Shown: positions 59,612 to 64,000 of the stretch, in pieces | How the letters are laid out: each line of letters begins with the position of its first letter | Position numbering within the stretch: position 1 is the stretch's first letter | NCBI GenBank assembly: GCA_019239895.1 | Contig: JAFAZH010000012.1 | Location: 123,061 to 187,060 of the forward strand | Direction: 5' to 3' | Origin: Abditibacteriaceae bacterium | GTDB lineage: Bacteria > Armatimonadota > Abditibacteriia > Abditibacteriales > Abditibacteriaceae | Length of the DNA: 64,000 nucleotides | Made by a program: the position numbers and the translations under genes | Notes under the pieces: generated by a model | The model's input: the letters and a program-made list of their open reading frames with translations, nothing else | Told to the model about the DNA's origin: nothing | The model's database searches: none

Positions 59612-60289
59612 TCAACTAAAGACAATCATTTTCCTCTTCTTGAACCGATATAATTGGGCGGGCCGATGCGCGCCGCCAGTATCCATCTTGCCGGTTGCCT
59701 CCACCAGATTAAGCGATAAAATCTTCTTGCGAAAATTGCGCTTATCTAATGGGGTGCCCAGGATCACCTCGTAAACCTTCTGCAAATCGCTCAGGCGAAA
59801 GCGCGGCGGCAATAGACTGTAGGCAATATTGCTGTATTCCAGCTTGCTCTTGAGGCGTTCGATGGCGCATTGCATAATGTCCTGGTGATCGAAGGCTAGA
59901 GGTGGCAGCTTACTAACGGGAAACCAGGAGGCTTCGGCAGCATCGGTGGCAGCGGCTAGGGTGATTCGATTCCCAGGCACAAGGGCATAATAGGCTACCG
60001 TAACGACTCGCATCCGAGGGTCGCGCTTTGGATTGCCAAAAGTATACAGTTGTTCCAGGAAAACATCGGTGACTCCGGCCTCCTCTTCAATTTCTCGCCG
60101 CGCCGCCTCTTCCAGCGATTCATCCAAATGAACAAACCCTCCCGGAATGGCCCAACTTCCTTTATAGGGGGCGATACCGCGTTTTATCAGCGCCACCATG
60201 AGTTGATCGTCCATGACTGTAAACACCAGGACATCTACTGTCACGGCTGGTCGCTGGTTTTCTGTAGAAATGGTCTTTGTATTTGTCAT
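59612..60289 (-). CDS. nrtR: NrtR-type Nudix-winged-helix transcriptional regulator
   Basis: A 225-residue protein with an N-terminal Nudix domain and a C-terminal winged helix. The Nudix part has AIPGGFVHLDESLEEAARRE and EIEEEAGV, close to the consensus GX5EX7REUXEEXGU. The wing part includes RFRLSDLQKVYEVILGTPLDKRNFRKKIL (about residues 163-190), typical of NrtR, whose Nudix fold senses ADP-ribose or related NAD metabolites. A perfect palindrome lies 12 bases before its start and overlaps its -10 box, which implies autorepression. Two more copies lie before the SPFH gene. The Nudix box appears intact, so ADP-ribose hydrolysis cannot be excluded. Confidence 0.92.
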   Translation of the reverse strand: MTNTKTISTENQRPAVTVDVLVFTVMDDQLMVALIKRGIAPYKGSWAIPGGFVHLDESLEEAARREIEEEAGVTDVFLEQLYTFGNPKRDPRMRVVTVAYYALVPGNRITLAAATDAAEASWFPVSKLPPLAFDHQDIMQCAIERLKSKLEYSNIAYSLLPPRFRLSDLQKVYEVILGTPLDKRNFRKKILSLNLVEATGKMDTGGAHRPAQLYRFKKRKMIVFS

Positions 60290-60301
60290 TTTAAATCTAC
60301 T

Positions 60302-60320
60302 TAGTGTTTATTATACACTA
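60302..60320. promoter_or_regulatory. Candidate NrtR autoregulatory operator
   Basis: TAGTGT-N7-ACACTA with centre TTATTAT, extended to TTAGTGT...ACACTAA. It lies 12 bases upstream of the nrtR start and directly downstream of the -10 box of its promoter, so bound regulator would block transcription start. Confidence 0.85.
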
Positions 60321-60349
60321 ATAATAATCTTTTTCTGAGATACTGTCAA
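60321..60349 (-). promoter_or_regulatory. nrtR promoter (TTGACA-17-TATTAT)
   Basis: On the minus strand, TTGACA at 60344-60349, a 17-base spacer and TATTAT at 60321-60326. The operator at 60302-60320 begins on the next base. It lies between nrtR and the divergent hydrolase gene. Confidence 0.75.
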
Positions 60350-60426
60350 CCTCTTTTTTGAAATTGTTCCTGTGCAGGAGGCGGTGGCTGTAGTAGAATT
60401 CCGAAAAAGGTAATCCTAACTGTTTT

Positions 60427-62433
60427 ATGCTCAAACCATTCAACCTACAATCACTCTTTATTCTTGCCATAACTTTAGGTTCAGGGGGTATCACTTTGTC
60501 AGATAACGTCCCCACGACATCTGATCATATTGCCATAACCGATGCGCGAATTGGCCCGGCACGAACGCTTAACTCGCCCGTAGAGATGCCACACTATGCG
60601 ACCCGCGCGGCGTGGGAGGCACACGCTGCTAAAGTGCGCGCGCAGATTTTAGTTGGCTCTGGACTTTATCCTTTGCCCGTCCGCACACCCTTACATCCGA
60701 AAATAACGGGCAAGATCGAACGCGAGGGTTACACGGTGGAAAAAGTGCTCTTAGAGACCATGCCCGGATTTTTCCTGGGGGGTAATCTCTATCGCCCCAG
60801 AGGCCAGCAGGGGCCGTTCCCTGGTATCGTCTCGCCGCATGGACACTGGGCGCATGGCCGCTTAGAAGATAGTGATACGGGGTCTATCCCAGCCCGGTGC
60901 ATCAACCTGGCACGTCTGGGTTTTGTGGTCTTTGCCTACGACATGATCGGCTACAACGACACCAAAGGGCTGGATCATAAGTTTGTCGGTTCACCGCTCT
61001 GGGGCATCAGCCTGCAAGGTTTACAACTGTGGGATAGCCTACGCGCTGTGGATTTTGTAGCCAGTTTGCCGGATGTGGATGCCACGCGCCTGGGTTGCAC
61101 CGGGGCGAGCGGTGGAGCCACCCAGACGATTTTGCTAACCGCCATAGATGACCGCATCAAAGTCTCGGCACCTGTTAACATGATCTCGCATACCATGCAG
61201 GGCGGTTGCTTATGTGAAAATGGCCCCCTGTTGCGTATCGGCACGAACAACATGGAAATTGGTGCGATGATGGCTCCGCGTCCGATGCTCATGATTGCCG
61301 CCACAGGTGACTGGACGAAGACAACTCCGCAGGTAGAGTATCCTGCTGTCCGCCATATTTACCGTCTCTATGGAGCCGAGGAACACCTGGCTGAGCATCA
61401 GGTGGATGCGCCGCATAATTACAATCGTGAGAGCCGAGAATATGTCTATGCCTGGATGGTGCGCTGGCTCCAGCATAAACCAATGGGCGAACGCATTGCT
61501 GAACAGCCTTATCCTCATGAAAAAGATGAGGATTTATTGGCATTAGCTCCTGGTGCCAGACCGGAGGGTGAACTTAAACCAGAATCTCTTGTAACTAATC
61601 TGATTCAGGCGGCACAAGCCCGGTTGCAACAACTCGTGCCCCAAGGTCGTAGCGGAGTCAAACGCTTTGATCAGGAAATGCGTCCTGGCTTCACGGCCTG
61701 TGTGGGGGTCAACTTTCCCTCTGAAACAGGTATTATGGCCGAAGGTGGGACACCTGAAACGATAACGCATGGCAGCAAGCACTCCTTGATACTGAGCCGT
61801 CGCAGCATCGGTGATCGCGTCATCGGGCAGCTTTTCGAGCCGTCTGGTAAGGCGAAAGGCGCAGTTCTCATGGTGGCCCCGACTAATGCGATTGAGTTAA
61901 ATGAGGTCGTTAATGAACTATTGCACCGCAACCGGATAGTGCTCGTAATTCAACCTTTTTTTCGCCCGCCAGGGGCCGCTACTTATCCTGATACCGATTT
62001 TTCTCTGACCTATAATCTTTCGCCTGCTGCTAATCAGGCGCAGGATGTGCTAACGGCTCTATCTTATCTGCATGGACGCAACAAACGCTGGAAGCTAGAC
62101 CTCTTGGCATTTGGTGGAGCTGGGCTTTCATCTTTGGTAGGCCAAAGTTTAGACACTGTTATCGGTCGGGTTGCCATTGATTGTCAAGAGGCAAACCTGG
62201 ATGAAGATGCGGCTTATCAACATTTGCTCTTTATGCCTTCTATCCGGTGCTTAGGTGGTATTGAGACCGCACTGGCTCTTAATGCGCCTCGACCAGTCTG
62301 GCTTTTCAATGCCCAGGGGATGCTGGCGATGGGTAGTCACGTTTACCAGGTTGCTGGCGCGGCTAAACACTTGCGCATCAGCAGCGAACACCCTTTCCCG
62401 ATGGAATTAGCGCGCTGGCTAATACAGGAGTAA
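60427..62433 (+). CDS. Exported alpha/beta hydrolase (acetylxylan-esterase-like)
   Basis: A 668-residue protein with a signal sequence (LFILAITLGSGGI). The first half is an alpha/beta hydrolase: SPHGHWAHG near residue 140, FAYDMIGYND, and the nucleophile elbow GCTGASGGATQT (Ser about residue 228), with DAPHNYN (His) near residue 330. It fits the acetylxylan-esterase/cinnamoyl-esterase-like group found with plant-polymer genes. The second half repeats a weaker hydrolase-like fold (RVIGQLFEPSGKAKGAVLMVAP) without a clear Ser elbow. It is divergent from nrtR; the operator lies about 106 bases upstream, so shared control is possible but unproven. A Gfo/Idh/MocA gene follows 21 bases later. Confidence 0.82.
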   Translation: MLKPFNLQSLFILAITLGSGGITLSDNVPTTSDHIAITDARIGPARTLNSPVEMPHYATRAAWEAHAAKVRAQILVGSGLYPLPVRTPLHPKITGKIEREGYTVEKVLLETMPGFFLGGNLYRPRGQQGPFPGIVSPHGHWAHGRLEDSDTGSIPARCINLARLGFVVFAYDMIGYNDTKGLDHKFVGSPLWGISLQGLQLWDSLRAVDFVASLPDVDATRLGCTGASGGATQTILLTAIDDRIKVSAPVNMISHTMQGGCLCENGPLLRIGTNNMEIGAMMAPRPMLMIAATGDWTKTTPQVEYPAVRHIYRLYGAEEHLAEHQVDAPHNYNRESREYVYAWMVRWLQHKPMGERIAEQPYPHEKDEDLLALAPGARPEGELKPESLVTNLIQAAQARLQQLVPQGRSGVKRFDQEMRPGFTACVGVNFPSETGIMAEGGTPETITHGSKHSLILSRRSIGDRVIGQLFEPSGKAKGAVLMVAPTNAIELNEVVNELLHRNRIVLVIQPFFRPPGAATYPDTDFSLTYNLSPAANQAQDVLTALSYLHGRNKRWKLDLLAFGGAGLSSLVGQSLDTVIGRVAIDCQEANLDEDAAYQHLLFMPSIRCLGGIETALALNAPRPVWLFNAQGMLAMGSHVYQVAGAAKHLRISSEHPFPMELARWLIQE

Positions 62434-62454
62434 AGAGAAAACGGCTTTACCTCA

Positions 62455-63687
62455 ATGACCTCTATTGCAACAGACATTTCAAGAATTGGCATTATTGGCA
62501 CGGGCAACCGGGGCATCAACTGCTTTGGCGCTCTGCTATCCAGGCGTAACGATGCCCAGGTGGTGGCTCTCGCCGATAGTAATCCGTTAAGGATGGAAGC
62601 TGCCGCTCAACAAATCGGGCAAGCTATCCGTTGCTACAACGAGCCGGAAGCAATGCTTAAGATAGAAGCCCTAGATGGCGTGGTGATAACTACTCCCGAC
62701 TTTCAGCACGCAAGGTATGTCTTAGCGGCTTTGGCTGCCGGAGTGAGGCATGTTCTGGTAGATAAGCCATTGGCCACTAATGTGGCGGATGCTTTACGGA
62801 TAGAGCGGACGTTGCAAGAGGTGGATGCGCAACTGGCTATTGGTTTCAATATGCGACACTTACCAATTATCTGCCGCATTAAAGAGATTATCGAAAACGG
62901 TGAGATCGGCGACTTAATGCTGATTGAGAATCGTGAGTTCTATGATGGTGGGCGCACCTACATGGCGCGATGGAATCGGCGTTATGAATGGTCGGGCGGC
63001 CTGTGGGTACATAAAGGCTCGCATGACTTCGATGTCTTCAACTGGTGGAATGCCGGTGGCAATCCGGTGCGGGTGAGTGCCTCGGCGGGCGTCAATGCTT
63101 TGCGCCCCGATAAAATTCCCTTTGCAGTAGTGCCCGATAAACCTGTTGGCCCGCATTGCTCCGCGTGCGCCTATGCTGGCATTTGCCCCGATTATGCTCC
63201 TATTAGCAGCCCGCCACTTTATAACGCTCAAACGTCACAGGCGGATGGTTATTGGCCTGACCTATGCGTTTATCTTTCGGATAAGAACACCCACGACAAT
63301 GGCATTGCCCTTGTGGAATATGACAACAACGTACGCGCCAGTCATTTAGAGTGTTTTATCTGCAACTTCACGGATCGCTTTTATACAGTGGTAGGAGATC
63401 GCGGCGTGCTGATGGCCAATCTGGAAAACCCCACGCAAATTGAACTACGTCCCCGTTGGGGAGAGAACAAAATCATTGATGTGCCGCTGCCGGATGCGGG
63501 CGGTCACGGCGGCGCTGACCCGCTGTTAGTCGAAAATTTTGTGGCCAGCATTCAGGGCCAGCGGCTACCGTCTTCCAATGTGCGCGATGGCATCCGCTCC
63601 GTGGCTGTAGGACAAGCCGCAGAAATCGCGTGGCGCGAGCAGCGAACAGTGGAGGTCAGTGAACTTCTTGATACGACAGTTATTTAA
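62455..63687 (+). CDS. Gfo/Idh/MocA family oxidoreductase
   Basis: A 410-residue dehydrogenase. The Rossmann loop is GIIGTGNRGINCF (about residues 13-25) and the EKP-like motif reads LVDKPLATN (about 101). The C-terminal part has KGSHDFDVFNWW (His-x-x-Asp region, about 185) and a Cys-rich insert CSACAYAGICPD (about residue 239-250) that could bind a metal; such inserts occur in the DUF/Gfo group acting on glycosides. It forms a probable operon with the preceding hydrolase. The substrate is unknown. It is the third distinct Gfo/Idh protein in the window. Confidence 0.88.
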   Translation: MTSIATDISRIGIIGTGNRGINCFGALLSRRNDAQVVALADSNPLRMEAAAQQIGQAIRCYNEPEAMLKIEALDGVVITTPDFQHARYVLAALAAGVRHVLVDKPLATNVADALRIERTLQEVDAQLAIGFNMRHLPIICRIKEIIENGEIGDLMLIENREFYDGGRTYMARWNRRYEWSGGLWVHKGSHDFDVFNWWNAGGNPVRVSASAGVNALRPDKIPFAVVPDKPVGPHCSACAYAGICPDYAPISSPPLYNAQTSQADGYWPDLCVYLSDKNTHDNGIALVEYDNNVRASHLECFICNFTDRFYTVVGDRGVLMANLENPTQIELRPRWGENKIIDVPLPDAGGHGGADPLLVENFVASIQGQRLPSSNVRDGIRSVAVGQAAEIAWREQRTVEVSELLDTTVI

Positions 63688-63710
63688 CTCAAGTTACAAA
63701 CGCTGTAGTT

Positions 63711-63820
63711 TGTCATTTCGAGCGCAGTGACCACAGGGTACACAGTCGAGAAATCTTGCCGTTGAACCCACTATTCCTTTAAAGATTCCTCGACTCCACT
63801 TTGCTTCGCTCGGAATGACA
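63711..63820. repeat. TGTCATTC-type inverted repeat, copy 2
   Basis: The left arm (63711-63757, TGTCATTTCGAGCGCAGTGA...) and right arm (63782-63820, ...TTCGCTCGGAATGACA) are complementary at the ends and around CGAG / CTCG and AAATCTT / AAGATT words, with gaps. It shares its plan with the element at 54539. The remaining 180 bases to the window end hold no gene that I can support. Confidence 0.8.
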
Positions 63821-64000
63821 CTGCCCGCTGTGTATGAGTAGCAACCGACTATGTAACCTAAAGTTGGTACCTCACTAAACAGCGAAAGGAGAAAGCCAGT
63901 AGAAAGCACACGATCTTGAGGATAAAGCCTTGGGCTGTCACAGCATGAATGGGCTTGGGAAACAAGGCCGTCACTTGACTGAAGGTCGTCTCGATCCCTT

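Overview
The window (about 52% GC by eye, gene-dense, mostly co-directional runs) looks like a chromosomal piece of a diderm, non-proteobacterial heterotroph. Armatimonadota is the best guess: a Pup/UBact proteasome locus whose Pup ends in Ser-Gly-Gln, a decayed TonB-type receptor, CarH-controlled carotenoid genes, an ECF sigma factor fused to WD40 repeats, and many DUF1080, GH127, GH35, DUF4838 and Gfo/Idh/MocA genes fit that phylum or a close neighbour. The phylum is inferred from gene content; no rRNA is present.

Layout. 0.1-3 kb: a DHA2 drug exporter, then a P-loop kinase overlapping a Thg1-type 3'-5' tRNA polymerase (possible tRNA-end repair pair). 3-9.6 kb: an oxidoreductase, then dop-pup(UBact)-prcB-prcA-pafA without its ring ATPase; each gap in this run carries a repeat, four of them long inverted repeats and one a single arm. 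9.6-10.7 kb: a scar with a TonB-dependent receptor remnant and a 3' fragment of tRNA-Ala. 10.7-29 kb: secreted glycosidases and a secreted beta-propeller, a TauE exporter, a very large GH13 protein divergent from glgA, a frameshifted histidine kinase, SDR and MDR dehydrogenases, a double DUF1080 protein and a GH127 arabinofuranosidase. 29-33.4 kb: a tight minus-strand sugar operon (Gfo/Idh, two TIM-barrel epimerases, ROK kinase, SIS protein). 33.7-42.8 kb: alcohol dehydrogenase, small membrane protein, lytic transglycosylase, miaB, HtrA protease, DUF4838 glycosidase. 43-50.1 kb: a carotenoid cluster (idi, cruF-like, ubiA-type elongase, crtI, crtB, crtE) led by a CarH-type B12 photoreceptor; the gene set predicts an acyclic C50 (bacterioruberin-like) or hydroxylated pigment. 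50.3-57 kb: the ECF-WD40 fusion, a frameshifted glycosyltransferase, and nucleoside salvage (CNT transporter, upp). 57-60.35 kb: a probable NAD-linked system, nrtR-NADAR and SPFH-NAD-kinase-like, tied together by three matching palindromes TAGTGT-N7-ACACTA in their control regions. 60.4-64 kb: a secreted esterase/hydrolase and another Gfo/Idh/MocA enzyme.

Two signals stand out beyond ordinary genes. First, the NrtR-type regulator, a NADAR protein, an SPFH protein and a divergent NAD-kinase homologue share one operator, so they probably form one regulated NAD(P)-related response. Second, more than a dozen intergenic gaps hold long inverted repeats (16-34 bp arms, many perfect) whose arm sequences mostly differ from one another; they sit between genes, often right after a stop codon, and look like recurrent RNA-hairpin or mobile palindromic elements. 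Two genes (histidine kinase, glycosyltransferase) are broken by single-base losses in homopolymers and may be intact in the real genome.
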